NCBI GenBank assembly: GCA_032871835.1
Contig: CM065295.1
Span: 65,469,687 to 65,533,686 of the forward strand
DNA length: 64,000 nt
Direction of reading: 5' to 3'
DNA from: Dipteronia dyeriana
Taxonomy: Eukaryota; Streptophyta; Magnoliopsida; Sapindales; Sapindaceae
Under the pieces are notes generated by a model that was not told the origin of the DNA, ran no database searches, and saw only the letters and a program-made list of their open reading frames with translations. Of the stretch, positions 35,531 to 48,600 are shown piece by piece (the first letter of the stretch is position 1; each line of letters starts with the position of its first letter). Made by a program: the position numbers and the translations under genes.

Positions 35531-36606
35531 TCAAGAGCCAGCCGGGCACTGTAAATCAAGCCCAAGCCCAAGCCCAAGCCCAAGCCCAAGCCCAAGCTCA
35601 TTTTCTTAGAGGGACCTGCCTCCCCTAGCTAAATGGCCTCAATAGGGTTTTTTTTTTTTTTTTCAATATTACAATATTTCAGGATTTCAAGAGTTCAAGA
35701 GAGATACAGCTCCAAGTCTTGAATCCATCATTTTTTATATATAGGTATAAAAAGTTTACTATCGAACCAACATCATCTTATCTATGGCATTTGTAGTTTG
35801 TGATGTGTAAAATATTATGACAAAAACAATATGTTTGTTATGTGTAAAATGTTTTTGCAAGGTAAAGATAGAAGCTTACCGCACAAGCGTGGACATCATC
35901 ACAACCACATAACAGCTTCCCATTTAGAGTATCAACGGCCTGAAAAGATCCTCCTCCTTCACTCCTCTGCACAATAAACCCTTACTCTTTAATATTTTTA
36001 AAGCAACGGATGGTCAAATATTTATTACTAATCTAATTTTTAAAAATAAAATTGGTAGTAAGATTTTTCCATCTTCCATCTTACATCTTATGGGATCATG
36101 TCATAGGAATACCATTACCGACAAGGATATCCTAATCGGTTGGGATGTCTATTGTCAGTGTAAATCTCTCTGAATTCTCCCCTTTGGGATTAAATATAAG
36201 AGAGATTTCAAACCCTTTTCTTGTGTACCGAATTTTTTCTCATTATCTGAAATCTAACCCTCTTTCCATCAAGCTTAGGAAAAATTGTTACAATTCTATG
36301 CGGACAACCATGCTGATTTTAAACATCCAAGAGGTGAGAGAGAAACAGAAGAATAAAATATTACAGGGGCTAAAGCAGTAGAAGGTGATGAGTACAATAA
36401 AATTAAAATGAAAACGAGGAAAACTGGCTGTGTACAGATTAGTGTTCTGTTGACACTATACAATAATAGCATGTCGGCTATATGGTATTGGACTAATCTC
36501 AGTCTAATCCCATATAGACAAATAGTCATGTTGTTGAGTCTTGTCACGAAGGTTAAGACAAAATATTGTCTCAGCTTTTATATTTCTATTCCTTTTTTCT
36601 TTCAAC

Positions 36607-36637
<31 letters not shown>

Positions 36638-39600
36638 TAATCTGTTTTAAAAATTAATTTAATATATACATTTTTAACATTAATATATTTTATTCTTTCT
36701 TAATCTCAATTAAAAAATAAATGTTATTTTATTTCAAATTAGTTTCAAATGTAATTTTTAATTTTTATAAAATAATTTATTTTATTCAAAAAAAAAATTG
36801 TAACCAATTTTAATTTAAAATATTTGTATTTTTATTTTCTTTGAATTTGAATTAAAATGATTTTATTTATTTAAAAATTCTTTTAATACTAATTTAATAT
36901 AATCTGATACTACCTCTCTTAAAAAACAATTGAAATAAAAAACAATTGTTTTCGGTTATTTTTTATCCAATCATATGTTATACCAAACAAAAAACAATAT
37001 TATTTAAATCTAATCCGTACTGTACAAAATATATCGCAATACTAATTTAATCAAACCCTATCCGATTCAATCCTCGTCACAAAACGGGACTTAAGAGATT
37101 TTCCAATTTTTGCAGAATATGAGGAATGTATGGTTCGAACTTCTCTGACCAATAGTAGTAAGGAAGGTGTCACTTAAGTTGGTGTGCAAAATGAGGGTAA
37201 TTAGGAAGTAGAGTAGTGAGCAGTGACAATAATAATACCTTGTAATAATCAAGAGCAACAAAATTAGCCCATCGATTGCCGGCAGCAGCATAACAAGTGC
37301 GAAGCATGTTAACAAGATCGGCTGAGTTATGTTGACATGTGGTTTGCTTCACTGGAACGGTCTCGAAGTAATTCACCAACACCAGTGATTTACTCTTATC
37401 GTCAAGTCCTGATGATTCTCCCCTGTTTGGACAACTTCCATCATGCATTCCTCCATTTCCATCTACGTACAATATTATATTAAGCCAATTGGTGACCATA
37501 GAATGAACAAGCAATACTTTTTAAGAAAGTGCATGTTTTTAAGTTATATTAATGATTTCTTACATTGATTTTCAACCATGTAGTTCCACTGATAAGCTAT
37601 TCCTTCCGTTTCTTCTTTAGATTTAATTGAAGTGAATACAAGCAGCCTCTGGTTGTTAGCGACCATGTCAGTAACCAAAGGCCAATCGCCACCATTTTTG
37701 GGCATATTTTGGAGTGGAAACCAGTACTTCATCAACCCAGCATCAGTGAACACCTCTGTCAGTCCATTTGGAGCTGAAACATAATCTTCCAATATCAATG
37801 TCACAATTTCTGTTGGGTTTGCTGACATGAAAGCTTCAATCTCCTTCAGTGTGTCTATAGCTGCTCCCTACAATTTTAATTATTATTATTATTTATAATT
37901 AAAAAAAAAGGGATATTAAGATTTTAGTCCCTCTAGTTTACATTTATCTGGGTTTGGTCTACTAGTTTTTGGAATTATTTAATTCAGTCCGGTATTTTCC
38001 TGACAATACATAATCCAGTTCTTTCCGTCAAATTCCATTTGTTTTTCGTTGACTTCCGTTAGGTCAAAGGGGCATTATGGGAAATTCGATTATTGCTTCC
38101 GGAAGCCTTTCTACAATAAGGGTAATTCTGGATTTTTATAATTAAAAAAATTAAATTTTATCAAAAATAAATAAATTAAATTATAAAAAAAAAAACAGAA
38201 CCACACACCACACAGTCTGATCTTCATTTTCTCTCTCTTCTCCAGCCTCTCGATCTCTCTCTTCTTCTCATTCCCTTCATCTTCTTCAACCCACCCTCGC
38301 CAAACCCTAACCCTAGCTGCCGTAGCCACCGCCACCACCCAAATCAAACCAGTCTAGTACACCAAAAATCAAACACACAAACCATACACCACACAAATCG
38401 AGGACGACGAAGATGAAAGAAGAAAGAAGAAAGGAGAAAGAAGATGATGAGATCGATCTAGAGAGTGGGTCGAAGAAGAAAGAAGAAAGGAGAAGATGAT
38501 GATCGATTCATCGATCTAGTGAGGGGTTTTGTGAGACAGAGAGAGAGATCAAATTTTAAGAGAGAGAGAATGAGAGATCAATGAGATTTGATATGATCCA
38601 AACGATTTTGGCCATTAGATTTGGCGTTGTGGTGGTGGCATCGTGAACCCAGATCTGCACTGGGGGTGGTGGGTGGTTTGGCGATGTGGTGGTGGCACTG
38701 GTGAACCCAGATCAGTGGTGGAGCGTGGTGGGTGGCTGGTGAACCCAGATTGCACTGGTTTGGCACTAGAGGTGACAGATCTGCAATTGATGATATTGGT
38801 GGTGTGATGCGGTCTGGATCCAAAAAAAAAAATCAATTTTTGTTGATGATGATTAGAAAAATTGAAAGTTCTGATGATGATGATGATGAATAGAAGTTCT
38901 GGTGATGATGATCGATTATGATGGTGATGAACGATGATGGTGATGGTAGATGATGATGGCGATGGTAGATGATCGATGGTGATGAGTTTTCTGGGTTGAA
39001 TGTGGAAGATTTAATTTGTTTAATTCTTTTTAAATATATATATTTATTTTAAATTTAATTTGTTATTGTTTTTTATTTTTTATTTAATTAAATATAAAAA
39101 TAGGGGTAAAATGGTCATTAAACACTTTCAAATGGTTCCTATAACAGAAAAAATTCAGGGTATAACTGTCTTTTCTAAAAAAAAAAATTGGTATATTGGT
39201 CAAACGTAGATAAACATAAACCACCAGAGAGACTAAGATCTTAATTTCCTTTAAAAACAAAATAAAGAAAAAAGTCAAAGTTGAAATATAAAATTAGTAT
39301 AGGGAAGAAACACCGTAACATACGAAAGCAGTGTAGTCATGGCATTTTCCACCAAATGAATGACACAGCCAAACATCTCCTTGAAAATCATAGGTATCCA
39401 GCATCAGGGCTCGAACTCCGTTCTGCAAATTTAATTTGATTGTGACGTGTATAAATTATATTAAGTTTGTAATTAATTTGACAGATAAAAATGGTAAAAG
39501 AGAAATGAGTAGGGTTTAAGAGAATCATACATTTAGCTGTTGAGTGACACTATCTTCTTGATTGGTAAAGGTCAATCGAGGAACTCCATCATCAATGGCA

Positions 39601-42600
39601 AACGCATTGTGGGTTGTCAAGAATGCATATTTATTCAATGGTAGAGAGTTATTCTATTCAATCCAAATTTCACAAAAACAAAATTAAAATTAAATTTTGT
39701 AGTTGAAATTTTGTAATAAATCATATATTTAAAAGAAAAAATATATGCACAAAATGATTGAAATCAAAGTGAAGAAAAACATCGAATATTAAGTTTGACA
39801 GGAATATATAGTTCTAAATATAGAATATGCTTTCTTAAAAAAAAAACATTTATAGAAGATGCTTTGGTCGCCTTTTTTTTTTCTTTTTCATTTTTCAATC
39901 TTTTTTCTTATTAAGTATCATGCAAATGTAGAAGTAAAAAATACGTACCATAAATATTTAGATGCATAGATAATTTTTTCTTATACATAAATCACCTCTT
40001 AGTAGAGATGATTGTGCATCTCCTTTCCACACCTAGTGGCTTCCCTTCCACACCTAGTGGTCAGGGGTTTGAGTCTCACCATATGTATTTTACAAGTATG
40101 TGTGAGGAGTTTTCTCCCAGTTTGTTGGAGCAACCCTCTCTCCGTTTGTGAGAGTTGTAGTCCAGTCCATATGTAACATATCCCCGATAGTGGAAATAGT
40201 ATTTCGAACCGTGCTTTTAGAGTCTAATTAATTTTGTTAGGTCCCAGCAATAGTTGTATTTCAAAAAATAAAATGGTGGAATTACATTTTTAATGGGCAA
40301 TTTAAATTTAATTTAGTCAATTAATTTATATTTTCATGACGGTTGATAAGTTGGATTTTTTCATTTAATATATATAATATAAAAGTTGACCAAGTGTCGT
40401 TGGAAGAGAGTTTTGGATATAAATGCATTAAATTCTATCGATATTTATAAAACCAGAATAATGGGTATATAGATTCAATATTCTTCCCACATCTCCCTTT
40501 TTGTCTCCTCCCTTGCTCTACCCTTCTTTCCTTTTTGAGTGATTTGTCATTAAATTCAAGATATTTATTACGTAATTATAGTAATTAATTGATATCTCTT
40601 CATTTTTCTCCATTTTTTTATATAACTTTATATTTAAATGCATTAATTTATTTATTTGGAAGTATTGGCTTTAATTTATATATAGTTTTTTTATATTCAT
40701 TTTATTTCTCCATTAATTAAACAACCCTTTAATTTTTTTTGAACTAAAAACCCTTTGGTTTTTAGATGTACTTATCAGCATAAACTTATAACATCATCTA
40801 ATAATGGAGTTTTGATATTAAATTCTATGTTATTGGTTCATCTCCCTTACCTAATATGAATTGCCCTATTTAATATATATTTTTAGTTAGTTATATACTT
40901 ATATACGGTAATATGAAGAGTTCTAAAATAATTTATTACGACCTTTGGCTCCTTCTCTCTAATATTTCTCTATATATAGGCAACCATCACATGTATTTGT
41001 CTCGAATAAGATCTAAATTTCTCTTTCTCGCTCTAGTTATTCAAGGAAAATCGTTTTAATTCATGTTTTCTTTTACTTTATTAGGCACAACTTTCTCCCT
41101 TTTATCTTTTTTTTCCCTCTACAAAATTTGCATTTCTAATTTTTCAATATTATATTATGCAAATTAACTTATGTTTTTATGGGTTGATTTGCAGATTATG
41201 GTTTTTACATGAAGTCGGCTCTTTGAGGATTAATTATAGTCAACTTGACATACCCAAATAAGGTCGTCGATATCTGAACACTCTTAGATTCACAAAAGTA
41301 AAATTTTACAGCATTTACCAATTCTTGTGTCTAACTTATTGTAAATAATGTTTTGGTAATGGGTTGTTTGTTCATTGAAGTTTTCTATGAATGTGAAAGA
41401 ATAAATAGTCCATTTTATGTCAAAAAAAATTATATCAATTTTTATGTGTTACTTTTATTGCATTTTGTTGCATCCTCCATCTTTTTAATTTCATTTTTTT
41501 GTATTGTTATTTAATATAATGCAAGGGTGTTTTGGACTTCTTATAATCCAGCCTTGGTAACTTGACAGATTATATCCTAATGTCTGTTAATTTCTCATGG
41601 TTGTCTCTATAAATCACCATTTTGGCTCATTCTATAATGGAGACATAAGTGTGAAAAGTGTTCGCCATTAATTTGTTTTTTTTTTAAATATATATATATA
41701 TATCGAATTAATTAATTAATAATTTGATAAATTCAAAAGACAATACATTAAATTTTTTTAAAATGCATAAGACACTCCGTTAACCGTTAATAAAATACAT
41801 TAATCTATGTCTATAAGTAATTAAGAGGTAATCCCCTAATTAATGGGCTAGTGAATAAATTCTGTTAACCAATATAATAATTGAACATTAATTATTGAGT
41901 TTTTTTTTAATATTACATTATTTGATAAAGTTTTTTATTTTTTTGATAAAAATATTATTTGATAAATTGAAAAGACAAAACATAATTTTTATTTTTATTT
42001 TACCATTTTTTTGTTGGTCAGTTGTTGCAAATAACAAATCAATCAAGAGGCAATCTCATATTTATTAGGATAATGGTTATAAGTTCTCTTAACTAATCAC
42101 TATTCCAATGTTATCTCATTTTTATTTTATTTTATATGATTTTTTATTTGTTTGAAAAAAGTAAAAAAAAAAGAAAAACCTCTCTGTCCCTTGCTCTCTA
42201 TATAATATTTCTATAATGGAGACACACGTGTGAAAAGTCTTGGCTATTGATTAGGCTTTTTTTTAAATATATATATTGAATTAATTAATTAATAATATGA
42301 TAAATTCAAAAGACACTACATTAAAAAAAAATCAAAATGTAAAAGACATTCCATTAATAGTTTATAAAATATACTAATATATATTTATAGATAATTAAGA
42401 GACAATACTATAATTAATAGGTTGGTGTAAGTTTTTTTTAATATTACAATATTTGGTGAGTTGAAAATACAAAACATAACTTTTGTTTGCCCTTAGTTTT
42501 TGTAAATAAAAAAATCAATTTGTAATCAAAAGGCAATACCGTATTTAATGAAATAGTGATTTTTTTTTGAAGTATTACATTAATTTGAAAGTTTAAAATG

Positions 42601-45600
42601 ATAAGCCATTTTTTGTTGTTGCCAAAGCTATTAATAGTTATTAATTGTGATAATTTTTAATAAAAAAAAAATCTAAATCAAAAAACTATTTATGATACAA
42701 AGGTAATCACGTCATAATATTGGATAAGTTATTAATTGTAATAATTTTTAATAACAATGAAAATGAATGGACAAAATTAAGTTTTATTAAGAATATCAGT
42801 TGTAAATAGTGTGAACTATAGAGGCCGTTAGTCCATTACTGTGTCATTTGACATGGTATTGAATAAATGTGCATTGAAACTACTTTATAAAGAAGGAAAT
42901 ATGATTGAAATTCCAAATCTTTAAAGATATTAATTGTTATGAAGCGTATATAGCATTTGTGGAAATGGTGAGATATATCACCTTTTTTTATTTGTGTTGC
43001 ATTGATGTCACCGTTTTAATAACTTAAGTTTAAAAGACATCTATTATGGTGAACTATCCAAATTGCCCTTAAATAATCTATTTTTTAATCTCATTGTGTT
43101 TCCATCTACACTTTGAAAACGATAACTCATCTCTCTATCTCCAAAAAACTTGTCTCTCTTCAGATTCTAAACAAGAAGATGACATATATTTGTAATCTTC
43201 GTTTATATATTTTCATATATTTCTGTGTGGTTTAACAATGTATCCATTCGTTATGATTTGTCTTCCAGTCTTTGTATGAACATGTATGAACATTTTATTT
43301 TTCAAAGGATCGAGCATTTTATTTTTCAAAATAATGTTTAGTTAAATCGAGCATATTTGTAGCCAAATCGAGCAATTTTTTTTAATGTGATAGAGCTTAT
43401 TTTTCAAAGAATAGAGCGTATTTTTTAAATAATTGAAAGAATCGAGCATTTGTCAAAGGATCAAGAAATTTTCAAAGGATCGAGAATTTTTTTCGAAGGA
43501 TCGAGAAAAAATTTCAAATTATCGAGATTTTTTTCAAAGGATCGAGATTTTTTTTTCAAAGAATCGAGAATATTTTTCAAAGGATCGAGATTTTTTTTTT
43601 CAAAGGATCGAGAATTTTTATCAAATGATCGAGAAGATTTTTCAAAGGATCGAGAATATTTTTCAATGGATCGAGATTTTTTGTCAAATGATCGAGAATA
43701 TTTTTCAAATGATCAAGAATATTTTTCAAATGATCAAGAATATTTTTCAAAGGATCGAGATTTTTTTCAAAGGATCGATATATTTTTTTAAAAGATCGAG
43801 AATTGTTTTTAGAAAATTAGGTTTAGTTAAATCGAGTATATTTGTAACGAATTCGAACATATATTAGAAAGAATCGATGATTTTTTTTTAAAGAATCGAA
43901 CATATTTTTTAAAGGATCGATAATATATTTTTTGAAATACTGACCAGAAAAAAAAATCCCCTGGGGCGCTGTCCCATGCCCCCCTGCGAGCTTAGCGGGG
44001 AGCTCGACCCCCGAATGCGTCTGCGTAGCACCTGAGTTTCAACGAAACTTTCTCTCTCTATTTCATAACTCTCATTGTAAAAAAATGAATGAAAGATTTT
44101 GATGGAACAACTATTGGAAATAAGTGCATTTTAAATATAAGTTATTAAAATAATGACAATATTGAAATACTAATTTTAAAAAATATTATTTATTTTTTGA
44201 ACCCTGTAACATTTAAAAAAATCAATTAATACCCAACGGTTCAACTAATGATACACATTATGTATTGTTGTCCTTTTAGTATTCCTTCTAACATAAGTCA
44301 GACATGTGATGAGTTAAGTAATAACGGTAATTTGAAAAAAAAAACTTTCCTATCAACCAATTAATATTGATATTATTAATATGTATTAAAATTTTCCATT
44401 TCCCTTTTTATTTCTCCCTTTCAACTTATATATACGATTATTTTTCTATCGATGAGTACTGATGAAATTATATAATGATATTGAATATGAATCACTTATT
44501 TATAAAAGAGTTTTGATAAGTGTATATATACCAAGTTAAAGTATGTAAAATGAGTGGTCCATATTCAATTTCCTTACATATATATATATATATATTCTAT
44601 TCAATCTGTTATGTCCATCGTGTAACTTTCTCAAACCCTTCATCAAAAGGTACATTATTTTAGGGTTTTTTTTTGTCATTTTTTTATGTATATTCAAACC
44701 TATATAATTTTTGTTTAATTTTTTGAATAAATACCGTAATTTATAATATTGTTTCATGGCTCTCCTACAAATGGAAAGGTACATTCGTTTGATTTTGTGT
44801 TTTTTAAATAATTTTTAAATTTTTGGAATAAACCTTATTATCAAATGTTGATTTGGATGTTTTGTTCTTAAGTTTTTGTTAAATTTTTTATTATAGGTAT
44901 GAAAATTTTGAATTTTTAAATGATGAAAATGGATCCTAACTTAGTGAGGAATGATAGGTATGAAAGGAAACATTAGGACTATAGCAGTGGGTCTACAAAT
45001 GAGGAGTGAACATCGAATTGATTTGGCAATGGTGTTCATAAACCGATAACTTGAACATTTTTAATGATTAATTACTGTAATTTGATGATTAATTAAATTT
45101 TTATTTGTATTCTGTTTTATAAAAAACAAAATCAAACAGTAAAACAAATTCAGTTTAATCATTGGCCGTAGAAATAATTTGATATATAATTTTTTAACAT
45201 CGTTTATATATGATCATCCATTTGAATCAAATAAAAACTTAAAAATATATATAGATTGTTCACTTAACGCTACAGTATTTTTTTCTTATGGAAATTGGAA
45301 AAACAAACATTTGAATGTCAACCCGACAGTTTTATGATTTTTACGTTCATTTTTTAGACATTTTTTCTGACTTTTCAATTTTTCAGTCTAGCTTTAAAGA
45401 CTTTTGAGAATTACCACATCAAATGTATATGTTATTTTCTTAAGATTTGTGAATTCATCATCGTCAAGTGCACATAATAAAATGACCGTGTACCAGATTC
45501 GAATTAATTTTCTATTATTAACTAAATTTCGAATATCACTTAATAAGAGCGGTGTACAAATTCAATAGATTTCAAGTTTTAATAAGTATCACACATAATA

Positions 45601-48600
45601 ATTTCAATTGAGATGTTTCATATTCTACTAATATAATATTTATATGTTAAGGCATCTGCACTTTAAAAACGTATTAGTACATATTTATCTCTTGGCATAA
45701 TAAAGATGAATAGATACTTTGGATTACAGTTGATTAACACTGGAACTCGAATTCCTATTTCCTAATATGTTAACCAAATTCTTAATATGATTAGATACTT
45801 TGAATGAAACTCCCACCTATTTATTATTTAATAATATAATAATTTCAAGAGTTATTTATTTATATCTTATTTAATTAATTTATCCATCGAAATCTCACTT
45901 TAAAAAAATTATTTTTATTTTTCTATTTTTTTATTAAACTCCCAGCATGTAATAAGATTTTAATTTAAAGTGTTATTTATATTCTATTTAATACTTGTTG
46001 TAAAATGAAATCTCTCACTTTTTCTATTAGTTTTTTAATTTTGAGATGAAAGTATTACTATATGATAAGATATTAATTTCATTTTTTGTTTGTTGTACAT
46101 ATTTTTTAGGTTGATTAATCAAACATTTAAAATTGATATTAAATTTTTTATCTATTTTTAACAAGTGAATAAAATAATAAATAAAATTAGACACGTCATT
46201 AAAATATAATGTGTTTTAACCAAAAACATGTTAGCCATATTTATACATCACAAGAAACAAATCTCTTTATATTGTTGTCGTATCAATAATGATTGGTATA
46301 TAAATTATTTTTATATTAGAGATGTTTTTATAGATCGACAAAACAAGTAATTTTCTTTATATATGTGTATAGTCGGTTTTTCATACTTTACTTTTTGTGT
46401 GTGTGTGTTAATTTTAATAGGACAATACTTAGGTATCGACCGGTCAATATCCAAGTTAATGACCTTATATTTTAATCGGTGGAAAAACCATTTAGAGCGT
46501 TTGATATTAAATACATTGGGTTAATACTGGATTTTTTTATCGATAAAAATACAAGTTAATTTATTAATTTTGATCAGGATAAATCAGGGCTGTTTTCCAT
46601 TTCAACAAGACTATCATCATTGACACGGATAACACTAACTAGGCATTAAGCTCCTCAGTCGACTTCTACCTACCATGTACTGGAAGTCTCTCATGGTAAA
46701 CATCTCTTCGTTTTTCTCTGTTGTGTGTTGTTAATGTTTTTGAGCTCCTTTTTTACCTGACATGCACGTATTAACTACCTCTTTTGTGTGTGTGGATAAT
46801 TTCATATTATAGAACATTGTTTCCTGTTTACTGTTGTTGTATCTTGGGATAGGGGATAGGATGACGAAAAAGCTTCACCCACAAGGACCATTTGAGCACA
46901 TTGTGGAGGTTCTGAAACAATATCTTACGGTCCTATAACGTTGATGATATTGATAATCATTAAATTTATTAATATATTTATATTTTATTAAAAAAATTAA
47001 TTATAAAAATATCTCAATTAATTAAAAATAAATCTAAACTATGTACATGCATTAATTACAACTATATTTCTTTATTAAAAAAACTTAACTTAAAAAAAAA
47101 ACTTTATGATAAACCCTAACATATGTTAAACCCTAATTAAACTCGAATTTTATTTTAAGTATCAAACTTTCTCATCATCACATGATTATCATATTATTTT
47201 TGTGTTTCATATATATTAACAAGTTTTTTTTTAAGATAGCCATAAATGTCAATATTTTTTTTTTAAGATAGCTGTATAAGTAAGAGAATTTCAGATTGAA
47301 AATCTTTTAACAACATATACAGTTCAATATATTTCCTTTTACAATGTTCCTATATTTCTTAAATAAATTGGACAATCATTAAAAGAGTATTTAATTCTAA
47401 AAGTAATATATATTTTTTTATAGATTAGATGTGATAGTAATTTAAGAGTGTTTATAAATAATATGTATTAAATTGAATATATTTATTTCAATAATGGTAT
47501 CATTGGCATTATGATAGATGTTTATAGTATTATTTATTTTTTAAATTTAAGACATGGTTATAGTTACGAGTGTACTAATAATTTTCATGGGTGTCACCCT
47601 TAATCATCCTTGCTATTAAAACAGCACATGCTTTAAGGTAATCCTGGAAATAAAAAAAAACCCTTAATTTTCTTGCCTCGGAAAGTTTATTTTCTTTCCT
47701 ATTCTCCTGGAAAGGAAAACCCGGTAATGTCATGTGACTAATTTCCAATGAAGTTTGATTTATTTTTTACTGGTGAGAATTGAGGATTCTGAGTGATGCA
47801 AATATGTTTTTCATTGAGACTATTCTGAATCATCTTGAATTGGAAGATTTATTTCTCAAATATCAACACAAATTAATGGGTTGAATAAATGTTTTTTCTG
47901 GTCTAATTTCAAACAAACTAATTATATAATGCTAATGACAACAATATTGCAAGAAATAATCAAACGTAAAATTGATTTAAAGATTTTGCATTTATTTCCT
48001 TTTTTGGGCTCCCACTTTTGGGTGTTGCGACTTCTCACAAGTCATATAGAAGGTTAATCAGCTAAATAATTATTCGATTATAAAATACATTGTACAGGGA
48101 ATTGGGAAAATGCGACTTTAATATTGATGTCATATCTTTAAAAGAATTACAAGTGGCTATTTTTTTTCATTAATTATTATCAAATCAAAATCATTATTTA
48201 ATCGGTTAAATAATTTACGAACCAAGCCAATAAAAAGGTCCAGAATAAGTTTGAGAGAGCCGGAGGGTTGAAACTTGAGAGGGCGGCAACATAGGGAAAA
48301 TAAATATAAGTAGATATCACCACTTAATTTGCTTTACTTATTATCTGAGATATACTAAGCATCATCCTCCCTAAAAAATGGCTTAAGTAAATGGAGCCTT
48401 TTTTTTTTTTTTTTTTTTTTTCTAAAACATTGTTTAGACGTAATAGAATTATGCACAACCTAATTTAAAAAACACAAAAAAAAAATAAAAAAATTTAAAC
48501 ACAACGTACTAATTGATCCAAACTTATAAGAAAGGGTTGAATAAATGTTTTTTCTGGTCTAATTTCAAACAAACTAATTATATAATGCTAATGACAACAA

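Noticed and set aside
35404..35601. Minus-strand ORF beginning with Leu-Gly repeats
   Set aside because: The repeat is the intronic GGGCTT microsatellite before the last exon of the PLC-like gene; the frame differs from the gene.
43433..43867. 144-aa and overlapping 113-aa ORFs as protein-coding genes
   Set aside because: They are products of a stop-free tandem repeat, repetitive in both frames, inside an intron on the opposite strand.
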